The translations under genes were made by a program, and so were the position numbers. From Cinnamomum chago (Eukaryota; Streptophyta; Magnoliopsida; Laurales; Lauraceae): 64,000 bases of DNA. Positions 11,961 to 23,680 of this stretch are shown here, in pieces. The notes under the pieces were generated by a model. The model did no database searches, had not been told where the DNA came from, and worked only from the letters and a program-made list of their open reading frames with translations. The stretch's first letter is position 1; the number at the start of each line of letters is the position of its first letter. Where the stretch lies: positions 95,487,501 to 95,551,500 of the forward strand of contig CP142452.1 in the NCBI GenBank assembly GCA_038049695.1. The letters are read 5' to 3'.

Positions 11961-13432
11961 TTATATATATTATATATATTAAAGCAATAGGAGAGGTGGG
12001 CTGTGGGGGTGCCACCTCAGCACCCAATTATCCTCCTTTTAAATAAATATGGAGAAAAAACATGGAGTGCTTTAAGGTGCCATGTCATCACATGCCGTAA
12101 TTTTTTCTCCAAAAAAATCTCTTTATCCATATCCTCTATCTCATAAAGTCTCTCAATCCCCTAAAATTAAAGTTGGTCTTTAAAAAATAACACAAAAGAC
12201 ATTTTTAAAGGGGTCCACTATGTAGATCTTATGATCCAAAAATAACAATCTCTTTCACTTATGTGTTACCCCACAAAAGTTTTAGAAAATTTAATAAATC
12301 TAACCCATGCACTATCTCAGTGAGACCACCTCATAGAACTTATCAACTTGACTCAGATGTTAAATGGACTTGAGCCTTTGTTGAACTGAGGCCTTCAAAG
12401 AGTTGTCATATATTTTCAATACTTTTTTTATCGTGTGGTTTGAGCTGGGATGATCCTATGTGCACCTGGACTCAAACCTTAGTCTGACCTCAGCCTTTAA
12501 GGGGCAGTCTCAACCCACCATATTTTTTGAGTAGGCAGGCTCGAACTTAGTATTTAGGACCTGATATACACTTGAACTCAGGCCGTTCAATCCCTATTGA
12601 TAGTAGAAATGGGCCAGTCCGGAAACTGGCCCATTGAAATTCCTACAATAGGCCATTAATTTAATGAAATTATAAATTATAAAACTTATTGCACATGCTT
12701 GCAACAAGGTTAGTTTTGATGCTTCAACATTCATGTAAAATCTAGAGCCTCAACATTGATGAAAGCAATTAAATTTCCCTCTCTATCGTTATCTTGCATC
12801 AGGTATAGATCTCATGTGAGGGACCTTTTTTCCTTGGATCATTTATTTTATATATTAAATAAATATATGACATTGATATAGAATAAAAGGATTCTACACG
12901 TCTCTCTCTCTCTCTCAAGTGTTTGGTTAGATGTGGATTTGATTTGCATTTTCAAACAGGTGTGTTTTAATGGTAAGTATGCTCAAAATGAGTGGGTAAT
13001 GTTTTGGGCCATTGGTGTGGGACTCATCTTAACCACACGATACCCCTAATAGACTGAGCCCCCGCCAGGTATTGATAGGAAAATGGATGCATTTATTTTT
13101 TCTTTTCTCATTTATTTTTCCTTCTTTGAATGGTATCATTTTTTTTTTTTGCTTCCATCCAAAGTTTTCTCTTTTTTAGGAGGGACTTTCAACCCATGTA
13201 TTTTTTCAATTTACAAAGAGTTTATAGGTGCGATATCACAAGATTCTCATTATTATTTTTCACGATAATTTATTCCTTTTGCCATAAAATCTCAAGACCT
13301 TTTTCCACTTTATTTTCTTCTAAAAATTCTTAAAAATAATAATAGTGGATTCTTCTTTTATAGTTTTAATTATTATAATAATTTACTATATCTTTGCTTC
13401 AGCCCGGGCTCAGCACGGGCGTTTGTCGCTAA
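11961..13432 (+). mobile_element. non-autonomous Helitron-like element H1
   Basis: The 5' end reads TTATATATATTATATATATTAAAGC followed by a GC-rich GGTGGGCTGTGGGG stretch. The 3' end is a stem of GCCCG/CGGGC around CTCAGCA (about 13402-13420) and then CTAA, the classic hairpin-plus-CTRR terminus of plant Helitrons. It has no terminal inverted repeat or target duplication. No RepHel protein is encoded, so it depends on helpers. It shares its 5' end and its last 350 bp with H2. Confidence 0.6.
12899..12916. repeat. (CT)n microsatellite inside H1
   Basis: Nine CT units. Confidence 0.85.
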
Positions 13433-15109
13433 TTATATATATTAAAGCAAAGGGGAAGGTGAGCTGTGAGGGGTACCACGTCAGCACCCAATAATTCTCC
13501 TTTAAAAAAAATCACTTAGAAAATAGTGAGAGAGCCTTTGCCTTTCAAGTGGGGCCTTCTCAATTCTCCTCAAATCTCTCAATCCCCTCCAATCTTCCCT
13601 AAAAAATATTTCATTTAGTAGAGTACTTAAAATCCTTCTAACTTCCTCTCAAATCTCTCTTTTCCTAACTTTTCTATTTTATCTTCTTATCTTAATCCTC
13701 AATTATCAATTTTGATGGTGCAATATTATATACTATGGACCCCATCTAACTAAAGTCATAAATCTCCAATATTGTGGAGCCCACTAAGCTATGAAGAATG
13801 TTAATGATATGGGGCCCATCTAATAAAATGTGACAAATCCCATAATACGTGGATGGGAATTCAGAGCCCAACTAACTGTGAAAAAAGTCCGATGCAATAC
13901 AATAACACACGTTTAACGAAAATTATAGAGCTCACATACTATGAGTCTCATCTAAATGTGAAGAATATCGAATGATGCAATCAATGTTATATGTATGGGG
14001 CCTATCTAATCAAATGTCATAAATTTAAAAACACTAAATGTACAATTTCTATACATTTCCTTTTTTTATGTATTTTTTGGTGTTTAATGTTTTTTTTCCT
14101 TTTATCGTAGCCCTATTTTATTTTTCTTTCTATTTTGATAGGTTTTCATGGATTTATGATTTTTCTTTTATTTCTTGGTTTCCATGTTGATTTTTAGGCA
14201 TTGAGTTTCCATAATTTTATTTGTTTCTTCTAAACTATTTCTATCATTGGATTGTCTATGCACTTTTGTTTTCATGCTATATTTTTGTGGTGTTTTTCTT
14301 AATTTTATTTTTTTATGGGTTTATTATTCTAATTTTAAAAGAATGTTTGAAGTGAAATACTCAACTAATTTCAAATAAATTAAAAAGCTCTCAGCCTTGC
14401 CATGCATGCTAAATTGGCCCGTCGAGTCTCCATGGGCACAACAGCACAGGATATCGATTTTCATTGGGATGATGATAGTGGGCAATGGTCCCATGTTTTT
14501 TTATTACCAATGACATTTGAAATTTATTTGATTAAATAGGCCGTCTTGCTTGGGTTTGAGAGTACTATCCACCATAAAGCTTGAAATTTCTTTTATTGTT
14601 TTCTTTATTTTTGTATGTTTTTCAGATATAATCAATTTGACTGCAGCAAGAATTCCATTTATAAGGTCTCGATGATCCTATCATCAAAGGAGTTGAATTC
14701 ATTGGGCTTTGAAATTAGCAATGGGTAACAAAAATCTGAATGCATTTCTTATGACTAATATTAATGGACGCGCTTTTTTTTCTTTTCTCATTTTTTTCTT
14801 TCTTTGAATGGTATTATTTTTTCTTTTTGCTTCCATTCAGAATTTTCTCTTTTTCAATAGGGACTTTCAACCCATGCATTTTTCAATTTACAAAGATTTT
14901 ATAGTTGTGATATTACAAAATTCTCATTATTATTTTTCACGATAACTTCTTTCTTTTATCATAAAATCTTAAGGTCTTTTTTCACTTTATTTTCTTCTAA
15001 AAATTCTTTAAAATAATAATAGTGGATTCTTCTTTTTTAGTTTTAATTATTATAATAATTTACTATATCTTTGTTTAGGCCTGGGCTCAGCTCGGACGTT
15101 TGTTGCTAG
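13433..15109 (+). mobile_element. non-autonomous Helitron-like element H2
   Basis: Starts directly after the CTAA of H1 with TTATATATATTAAAGCAAAG and ends with a decayed hairpin (GCCTGGGCTCAGCTCGGAC) and CTAG at 15106-15109. The last 350 bp match the end of H1 closely, including TTTTCTTCTAAAAATTCTT. The interior differs from H1. No coding sequence. Confidence 0.6.
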
Positions 15110-16525
15110 TTATATATATATTAAAGCAAAGGAGGAGGTGCGTGTGAGCGGTGCCACCTCATTCCTAAAAAGTCTCTCTCGACTACGAGGGGTGCCACAT
15201 CATCCCTAAAAAGTCTCTCTTTTCAAAGATGACTATTATTTCCCTGCTAAAGCCTCTCTCAGAAGATATTTTTATGAACGTTCGAATGTAAGTCTTATTT
15301 ATTGCCATTATCCAAATTATAAGCAAATATTTACAGTCGGTTTATTTTCTTCTCCTTAGATCTTCAATCATCAACGATTTGTTTTCTTTTTCTTAGATCT
15401 TCAATCATCAATGGGTCATATGTTAAATGTGTTTTATAGGCCCTACCGATGCTTGAAATTCAAACTATTGCTCTTTTACTCTCCTTTCAGTTTATTTTCC
15501 TAAATGGATGGATCCAGTAATGGCCACAAGTTCATATTAAATATATTTCAAGATTGGACTCCAGTATTGGATGAAATCCCAATGGCCTTCTCTTAACCCC
15601 TTTTTTCTAAGAATGGACCCCACTGATGGAGGGAGGCAAGCCTATTGGTCGTTGTTTGGTTTCTTAATGGGTGCAAATCAATTAGTGGGCCCCGCACATT
15701 TAACTTATTTTTATAGTGGGACCCACTCATGGATTATGCATAGATTTTAGTTTTCTAGGTCAATATGGATTATAGATGATTCTCTCACTCTCAACACCAT
15801 CTATCTTCCATCATCTCAAGATTGTCATCTTTTTATTTTAATATTTGGGGCCTACCTTTCAACAATTCACACTGACAAATTTTTCATTAAAAATATCATT
15901 TTACTTTATTTTCCAAATAGCGTTCTACTCTATTCAGAGATTGTCACACGTGAACGAAAACCAAACCCGACCTTCTGGTAGACCACCTCATAGATGGACT
16001 TGTGATAAAAATGTTTTGAGGTTGGAGTGTTTTTTTATTGAATCTTATAGGCATCATTTTCTGATTTGATTATGTAGACAAGACCCTAGGTTTGCCCCAC
16101 CATAATTTCTTGGGCCCACATGGACCAATAATTAAGAGATATATACATTGATTTGAGGTGGGCCAATTATTACTGGGATCAAATAACACTAGCCTGTGGT
16201 TTTAAAGTCTCATAATTTATGGCTTTTAAAGGTAAGATGTTTATACATTTTTTTTTTAAATCTAGAGATAAAAAACGGTTTGATCGATTTTAAAATGGTA
16301 TTGGTGCTACTTCAAAAGGGTAAAGAAGAAATTTGTGCGGAGGGATTGAAATGATCACTGGCCTATGTGAAGATAACACTTGTATTTATGATTGAAGATG
16401 TGTTGACCTTTTTTTATATAAATATGTATGGATATATTTTTATATGTTTATAATTAATCTTGATATCTCATAAATTAAAAATGTAATATCTTACTTTTTG
16501 CCCCGGGCTAAGCATGGGGCGTTGG
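15110..16525 (+). mobile_element. non-autonomous Helitron-like element H3
   Basis: Starts after the CTAG of H2 with the same TATATATATTAAAGCAAAG end and finishes with the hairpin CCCCGGGCTAAGCATGGGG. The CTAG that should follow is missing. The body is nearly repeated 1384 bp downstream as H4. A 74-codon open frame in it (15845) is repeated in H4 but resembles no transposase, so I treat it as non-coding. Confidence 0.55.
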
Positions 16526-17915
16526 CTTTGAGGGGTGTCACATCATCCCTAAAAAGTCTCTTTGGACTGTGAGGGGTGCCACATCATCCCTAAAAAGTCT
16601 CTCTTTTCAAAGATGGCTACTCTTTTTCTCCTAAAACCTCTCTCATAAGAGATTTTTATGAATGTTTGAATTTGAGTCATATTTCTTGCCATTATCCAAA
16701 TTATGAGCAAATTTTTACAGTCGGTTTGTTTTCTTTTCCTTAGATATTCAATCATCAACGGTTTGTTTTCTTTTTCTTAGATCTTCAATCATCAATGGGT
16801 CCTATGTTAAATATGTCTTGTGGGCCTTACCGATGATTGAAATCCACACTATTGCTCTTTTACTCACCTTTCAGTTTTTTTCCCCTAAATAGATGGATCC
16901 AGTAGTGGGCACAAGTTCATATTAAATATATTTCAAGATTGGACTCCAATATTGGATGAAATCCTAATGGCCTTCTCTTAACTCTTTTTTTCTAATAGTG
17001 GGCCCCACTGATGGAGAGAGGCAAGCCTATTGACCGTTGTTTGGTTTCTTAATGGGTGCAAATCAATTAGTGGGCCCCACACATTTAACTTATTTCTGCA
17101 GTGGGACCCACTCATGGATTATGCATAGATTTTAGTTTTCTAGGTCAATATGGATTATAGATGATTCTCTCACTCTCAACACCATCTATCTTCCATCATC
17201 TCAAGATTGTCATCTTTTTTTTTTAATATTTGGGGCCTACCTTTCAACAATTCACACTGATAAATTTTTCATTAAAAATATCATTTTATTTTATTTTCCA
17301 AATAGCGCTTTACTCTATTCAGAGATTGTCACACGTGAACGAAAACCAAACCCAACCTTCTGGTAGACCACCTCATAGATGGACCTGCGATAAAAATGTT
17401 TTGAGGTTGAAGTTTTTTTTTATTGAATCTTATAGGCATCATTTTCTGATCTGATTATGTAGACAAATGACCCTAGGTTTATCCCACCATAATTCCTTGG
17501 GTCCACATGGACCCATAATTAAGAGATATATACATTGATCCAAGGTGGGCCAATTATTACTGGGATCAAATAACACTAGCATGTGGTTTTAAAGTCTCAT
17601 AATTTATGGCTTTTAAAGTTAAGATGTTATACTTTTAAAAAAAAATCTAGAGCTAAAAAACGGTTTGATCGATTTTTAAATGATATTGGTGTTACTTCAA
17701 AGGGGTAGAGAAGAAATTTGTGCGGAGGGATTGAAATGAACATTGGCATGTGTGAAGATAACACTTGTATTTATGATTGAAGATGTGTTGACTGTTTTTA
17801 TAAAAATATGTATGAATATATTCTTATATGTTTATAATTAATTTTGATATCTCATAAATTAAAAATGTAATATCTTACTTTTTGCCGCAGGCTAAGCACG
17901 GGGTGTTGTTGCTAG
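16526..17915 (+). mobile_element. Helitron-like element H4, 5'-truncated tandem copy of H3
   Basis: Joined directly to the hairpin of H3. It lacks the TATATATATTAAAGC terminus but then follows H3 throughout, with scattered substitutions and small indels, at a period of about 1384 bp. It keeps a proper 3' end: GGCTAAGCACGGGG hairpin and CTAG at 17912-17915. Confidence 0.6.
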
Positions 17916-17916
17916 T

Positions 17917-18246
17917 TTATTATATATTATAGACGTAGGATTCAATTTCAAAATTGAGGCAATTGATTGAGAGGTTGGAGCTCGATTTCGATTTCAATTT
18001 TGATTTGAATTTAATTTAGAGAGAGATTTTAGGAATCTACTCACATTCCTTAACAAACTCAAATCCTTCGATTTGATTTTAATTTAGAGAGAGATTTTAG
18101 GAATCTACTCACATTCATTCACAAACTCAAATCCTTAAATTTGAAATCTTTATCTATTAAGTGAAGATTTCTCACACTTGCCCTAAATTATCTCCATCTA
18201 TTTTTAAACAAGTTTTAACCAACCAATATCTATCCATCATCCTACA
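17917..18246. repeat. flanking repeat X, copy 2
   Basis: Begins right after the 3' end of H4 and matches repeat X copy 1 from TTATTATATATTATAGACG to CATCATCCTACA. It is followed by unrelated sequence where copy 1 is followed by H1. Confidence 0.75.
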
Positions 18247-18525
18247 CAGTTCATTTGGATTGCTATAAAGAAGGTTCTTTTTTTTTTTTTTTTTAAACAG
18301 GGAAAGGATTATAGGAAGGTGTGTGTTATTATCATCTTAACTAAAAAGATCATATAGATAGTGTCAGATTAAGATCATCATAGGTAAGGGGATGTTGGGA
18401 CTCCTAGATCGATACTGTATAAAACAGGTTTAGCGGGCCCAACTACTCTGTGTGCGTGCGTGGGTGAAAGTGAGTGAGAGAGAGTTATGGAGGATTGAGG
18501 ACAGAGGATACTGGAATTTTCCTAA

Positions 18526-19603
18526 GGGCACGTTTGGCAATGGTCTTAGGGTAGGATTCCTCGCCCAAAATCCGCGCTAGCGCGGATTTTCTTGTTTGGC
18601 TCAGCTAGGATTTTACTATGATGGACTGAAGATTTCCGCTCTTTTGATTATTTCAAGAGTCACACCTCCCCCCCTCGGATCCGTAGAATCATCCCTATCA
18701 AGGATTTACGGAGCTACAGTGTCCCTGGACGGTAATATAGGGCAAACCGGTTTTTGCATTTTTTTTCTATTTTTATGGGCCCCAAAATCAAGATCTGAAC
18801 CGTTAATTGTGTTAAGAAGATCCATAACGGCTATGTACCAAAATTTCAGCCGTTGATTCATCATAGATCGTGAGATATTTACAAAATCGTCCAAACCGTT
18901 AAAATGCCATATTCTGTGATGCAGTGGGCAAAAAACGGGATTAAATACAGTCCCTTGTTTTCAATTTTCTGGTTCCTGTGGGCCCCAAAATCAAGATCTG
19001 AACCGTTAATTATGTTAAGAAGGTCCATAACGGCTATGTCCCAAAATTTCAGCCGTTGATTCATCTTAGATCTTGAGATATTTTCAAAACCGTGAGGGAC
19101 AGTGACAGTAAAGGTAAGTAGTAATGTGGCCCTAATAAGTTTTTGCTTTGGGAATGTACCTTTTAGATTCCCTAATCAAGATCAAAACCGTTAGTCATCT
19201 TTAAAAACTCCAAAACGGCCACTTCACCAAATATCAGCCGTTAATTCATCTTAAATCTCCAGATATGTGCCAAAATGTCTTACTGTGCAAACTATTATTG
19301 AAAACAGTCCGTTTTTTCTCATTTTTGGGTTTATGTGGGGTCCACGATCAAGATCAAAACCGGTCATTAGTTCTGGACGGTCAAACACGGTAAGGTGACC
19401 AAATTACAACTGTTGATCCTTATTTTATCTTGAGATATTTGTATAAACATCAATTGGATCATACATTCTACAACTTATAAGAATCCTCCCTCCATCCAAA
19501 CATGGAACTTTCATTGGGAATTCTACTTGAGGATTGTGGCTTTCTTTGGAGATGGAGAGAATCTTCTAAATATAGGATTCTTCACCGTTTACCAAACGTG
19601 CCC
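18526..19603. mobile_element. PIF/Harbinger (Tourist-like) element with four internal modules
   Basis: The terminal inverted repeat GGGCACGTTTGG is present at both ends and flanked by the 3-bp duplication TAA (18523-18525 and 19604-19606), the hallmark of PIF/Harbinger elements. The 1078-bp interior has four related modules starting near 18777, 18980, 19158 and 19335. Each has ATCAAGATC, an ACCGTTA-like site, an AACGGC or CACGGT site, GCCGTTGAT or a close form, and GAGATATTT or a relative. They are related to the modules in the element at 6668. No transposase. Confidence 0.7.
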
Positions 19604-19606
19604 TAA

Positions 19607-20455
19607 ATCACCTATCAAGCGAAATAGGTGATGAATCCTATCGAATGTATATAACTTAGAGAAATCCTACGGGAAGCTCAATTGTGACATAAGCGCAGAT
19701 TGATCATTAGCCCACTTGAGCAAACTTGAGCTGGTTTGGCCCATTGACATTTATCGTTCTTAGGGCCTTTATGTATGAAAGCCGTAACTTTTACTTAAGG
19801 ATGACCTATGTATAGTCCATTACACTGGTAATCAGAGCCCACCTTTAATAGTGAGTTTCGATTATGAAACCTACTTTTCAATAAGATATTCTCTTAATAT
19901 TTGGATATTAATATAAATAGTATTTATAGTTTCTAACTTGAGAAATAAACTAGATAGGTTGATCTAACGCCCTAAATTATCTCCACAAATAAAACTAACA
20001 TCCAAATTTTATATTTATGATATAGTTCATTTTACGTTTCATTTAAATTTTCCCGTAGAGAAAAAATTTGACTCATAGAAAAAGTTAGATTTTTTAATTT
20101 TTTGAAATCTAATTTATGAAGAAAGTTAATTGGTAAACACTGGGCACATTTTGCTAGTTATGTATTTAAGCTTACATTATTGACTTCATGTATCTAATTT
20201 ATTGGTGAGTGTAAGTTTTGCAAAAAGGAGGATTTTTGAGTCAATACCCATCTATGACCCGCTTCCTCCCATCCCACATCACACGACTGCAATTTGGGTT
20301 CCTTTTGTCTCCTGCGAGCCGGGTGTACGTGCAATTCATCTCTATTGGACCCACTTGGGTCCACTCTTGATTAGTGCAGTCCTATTTGATCATTTCTTTA
20401 TTTCCTGATTTGACATTAAGTCTAATTTTATGCACATTGAACATTCACTCACTGT
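19607..20455. other. intergenic, nothing recognised
   Basis: AT-rich, no gene or transposon ends recognised. A 68-codon frame at 20202 has no family resemblance. Confidence 0.5.
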
Positions 20456-20459
20456 TGAA

Positions 20460-21011
20460 CTTTTTTTTTTTTTTTGGCTAACGGAGGTTCCCAATCATTT
20501 GGGCTGAATTAATTCCTCTGGGCCCAGAGGAAAATCGGATAAAACCCCTGTGCACGGGCCCCCCATAATTTTTGAAAACCCACTTTTCTTTTTAGAGAAT
20601 TTTATGAATTTTTACATCTGGCCCCTCCAAAATTTCTTAAAACCCATTTTTTTCTTTAGAAAACTTTATAATTTCTTACATATGAACCCTCCAAATTTTC
20701 TAAAATCCATTTTTTCTTTAAAAGATTTTATAACTTTTTACATATGCCCACACCCCCCACCCAACCAAATTTTTCAAAAAAACTACTAAATATTTTTAAA
20801 ACTACATGCATTTTTCACGTGGGACATAATAAAAATTCGACATAGTGGCCCCCCAAGTAAGAATTCTTGGATCCGCCCCTACCCCTGTGGCCCCCAGGTG
20901 ACAGCACAAGTGGACTCAATCTTTGGTTCATAAAGATGGGGGAATCGGGATCGATACCAAAACCTCTAACTCCAGAAGATGAAGGAATCATGGTCCTGAC
21001 CACTAAGCAAA
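20460..21011 (-). mobile_element. tRNA-derived SINE family A, copy 1, interrupted by a hAT MITE
   Basis: Read on the minus strand this family starts GGTTGGCCGAGTGGTC, a tRNA-like A box, has a degenerate B box (GGTATCGACTC) and ends in GGAACCTCCGTTAGC plus a poly-A tail. Copy 1 has the tail at 20460-20475 and a changed head near 21011. It is split by the hAT-like insertion at 20553-20881. Confidence 0.65.
20553..20881. mobile_element. hAT-type MITE nested in SINE copy 1
   Basis: A 329-bp insertion flanked by perfect 8-bp duplications CCCCTGTG (20545-20552 and 20882-20889). The ends are CACGGGC and, reverse-complemented, TAGGGGCGGATCC, a common plant hAT terminus. The interior has three degenerate tandem units of about 65 bp with TTTTTACAT and AAAACCCA motifs. 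Confidence 0.7.
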
Positions 21012-21095
21012 CTCCCTGGGGTTGTCATTGTTGGACTGAATCTAAAAGAAGCTCTATGGTTAAAATGCCATTAACTTAAGACTATAGTGTGCTCG

Positions 21096-21418
21096 TTTTT
21101 TTTTTGCTAACGAAGGGTTCCCAACCCTGAGCTAAACTAATCCTTTCGAGCCCGATGGAATCCGGGTAAACATCCATGTGGCCCCAAGGTGATAGCACTA
21201 ATTGACTCAACCTTCGATTCCTGAAAAATGGGGGAATTGAGAGTCAATACCAAGACCTTTAACTCCGGAAGAAGGAGGAACCGTGGTCCAGGTGATAGCA
21301 CTAATTGACTCAACCTTCGATTCCTGAAAAATGGGGGAATTGGGAGTCAATACCAAGACCTCTAACTCCGGAAGAAGGAGGAACCGTGGTCCTGACCACT
21401 CGGCCAACCTCTTAAAGT
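21096..21418 (-). mobile_element. SINE family A, copy 2, with internal 103-bp duplication
   Basis: Minus-strand head GGTTGGCCGAGTGGTC near 21410 and poly-A tail at 21096-21105. It is flanked by 16-bp imperfect target duplications, tatagtgtgctcgttt (21083-21098) and tatagcgtactcgttt (21419-21434), the signature of retrotransposition. The segment 21187-21289 is repeated in tandem as 21290-21392. Confidence 0.75.
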
Positions 21419-21434
21419 TATAGCGTACTCGTTT

Positions 21435-22216
21435 GATAACATCCTCCCCTTCTTTGGTAATGACTTTTTTTTTTTCTTGCGAGAACTTTACTAGGAAGTA
21501 TGATATCTTTTTGTAAATTTTTCTTTTATCATTTAGTACAAATGTTTTTAAAAGCAGTGTAATTTTCTTTAATTCTAAAACAAAATTCCAGGGGGGAGGG
21601 GGGGAACAACTTCTATGGAAAAGTGTATGTTGACCCTCACTATCACGATTCACAGATGCTACACAAATGCACTGGAGAAACGAAGGGCAAAGAATATTTC
21701 CAAGGAAAAGTATAAGATGCTACACAAACATGCTGTTCCAAGCAAACCTCTTCTCACTTTCACATGGTCAAATGTGATCGTGCAGGTTTGAATTTGGTTG
21801 GGCCCAAGTTGCACCCCAACCACTCTTACTGTACCCACCAGGCTTTATGTGTGCCCTGCCTCTGTTTCAGCAACCATTGCCGGTGCATGTACTTAGGGGT
21901 ACTAAAAGGTTTACAGTAACTTGTCTATGATTGACCCCAAATTGGTCACCATGCCATACCCATCACAGCCCCAAATCCCAACCTAACCCTCCCTCAATTC
22001 AATTGAGAAAATCTCCATGCATCAAGTAGTGCAATACAACTGCAAATGAATTGCACTTGTACAGAAGTCGAACCCACAAACACAAACCATCCAAAACATG
22101 TGGTCCACCGCACAAACCATCCAAAACATGTGGTCCACCGCAGATGAAGCCTCAAAGGATCTGACCAACGTCTCCATCACTTGGATGGGTTCCGAAAATT
22201 TTCTCCCTATGTGGTG
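21435..22216. other. intergenic, no gene seen
   Basis: No gene recognised. A tandem duplication of about 27 bp (CACAAACCATCCAAAACATG type units) lies at about 22083-22140. Confidence 0.5.
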
Positions 22217-22224
22217 GCAGTACC

Positions 22225-22733
22225 TAGGGGTATAACAGTTCGGTTAACCGGTTAATTTGGAAAAACTGTTAACCGAACCGTAACCGCGGTTTTCTGTCTT
22301 TAAAAACCGTAACCGTAACCGTATCCACAAAAACCGTAACCGCGGTTAACCGTATTAAACGGTTCGGTTACGGTTAATAACCGTAGAATGTCATCCTCAC
22401 ATAAGGGGATAAATGTAAATGATTGAAGGTAAAATGACACATAATGAGCAATTAAAGAAGGTAAGAGATATTTCATTCAAAAGAAATATTTCATTCAACT
22501 CCCTTATTTTTTCTTTTATTTGTAAACGATACGGTTAACCGCATACGGTTAACCGAACCGTATGATACGGTTTGGTTCGGTTAATAACCGTGCATTATTA
22601 CGGAAAACCGTAACCAAACCGAACCTTGCGGTTTTTTTATTTCATTAACCGTAACCGAACCGTGAAATACGGTTATTAACAGAGGTTCGGTTCGGTTCGG
22701 TTATACGGTTTTCTGGTTTTTTTTACACCCCTA
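22225..22733. mobile_element. hAT-type MITE packed with GGTTCGGTTA/TAACCGAACC repeats
   Basis: Ends TAGGGGT...ACCCCTA are inverted repeats, flanked by 8-bp duplications with one mismatch, gcagtacc (22217-22224) and gcagcacc (22734-22741). The subterminal 150 bp on each side are dense in CGGTTAACCG, AACCGTAACCG and CGGTTCGGTT, in both orientations; the middle is AT-rich. It is 509 bp and encodes no protein. Confidence 0.75.
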
Positions 22734-22937
22734 GCAGCACCTATTCCGGATCATCCCTCCAAATTTCACAGAGACCCCTGATGGCCGGCACCAATCCATT
22801 GGACCATGGTGCCCGACAATATCTTCTTTATATCAACTGCACCACAAGGGTTGCTTAGTTGGTTAGCAATTTCAAACCCGTTCTTTCCCTTTCGGCCGTC
22901 TATGGCTTGATCTTTAGGAACGATGCTCTCTTTTAAT

Positions 22938-23172
22938 CTTTTTTTTTTTTTTTTTTGCTAACTTAAGGTTCCCAACCATTTGGCCTTGGACTATTCCCTC
23001 CGGGCTCAGAGAGAAGCTGAGTAAAACTCATGTGGCCCCCAGGTAGTAGCAAAAGTGGACTCAACTTTCGATTCCTGAAGAGAGGGGAACCGTGGGTCAA
23101 TACCAAGACCTTTAACTCTGGAAGAGAGAAGAACCGTGTTCCGGACCACTCGGCCAACCTTGAAATTAGATA
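22938..23172 (-). mobile_element. SINE family A, copy 3
   Basis: Same family and orientation: head GGTTGGCCGAGTGGTC near 23160, tail poly-A (poly-T on the plus strand) at 22939-22956. Flanking ctctcttttaat and ctctcttttcat look like an imperfect target duplication. Confidence 0.7.
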
Positions 23173-23680
23173 CACTCTCTTTTCATGCTTGCGCTTTTGT
23201 TGACTTTCTTAAATGTCCGGCCCCATTGGCTGAGGTTATGAAAAAAAAAAAAAAAAAAAACAATGAAAAACTGCCCCTTCTGTTTGGACTTTTGGGATTG
23301 TCTATAGACAGATTGCAAGTCTGTGCATCCTATTCTAACTATCTACAAAGAGCATGTGATCTAGAATTCCTGACTCAAATGGCCAAAATACCTTAACACT
23401 CTTAACCGAAAAACCGAAGGAATCTGACCGTGCATGACCATCCATGCACATTCAAACTAAATGGTTCATGATACATGTCAATTCAAGATGCCGAGATCAT
23501 GGGCCCCACATCATAGTCGTGGTATTATAATTCCTCAGTTAGCTTAAAAATTCCAAGTTGATCAATGAATTCCAACTGCCGGCCATTTCACATAGCCACC
23601 GATTTCGTTTTCATTCATTTGTAAGAGGAGACCAAGGTCAGCCGGTTCTAGAAAGTCTAGTGGGGCCCACTACAAATACA

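Noticed and set aside
15845-16069. 74-codon frame repeated at 17230-17454 with few changes
   Set aside because: The two copies agree only because the Helitron-like units are tandem duplicates; the peptide matches no transposase or gene family I know and there is no gene context.
22250-22720. Possible interstitial telomere-like repeat
   Set aside because: The AACCG/CGGTT words do not match the plant telomere unit TTTAGGG and are bounded by a hAT inverted repeat with target duplications.
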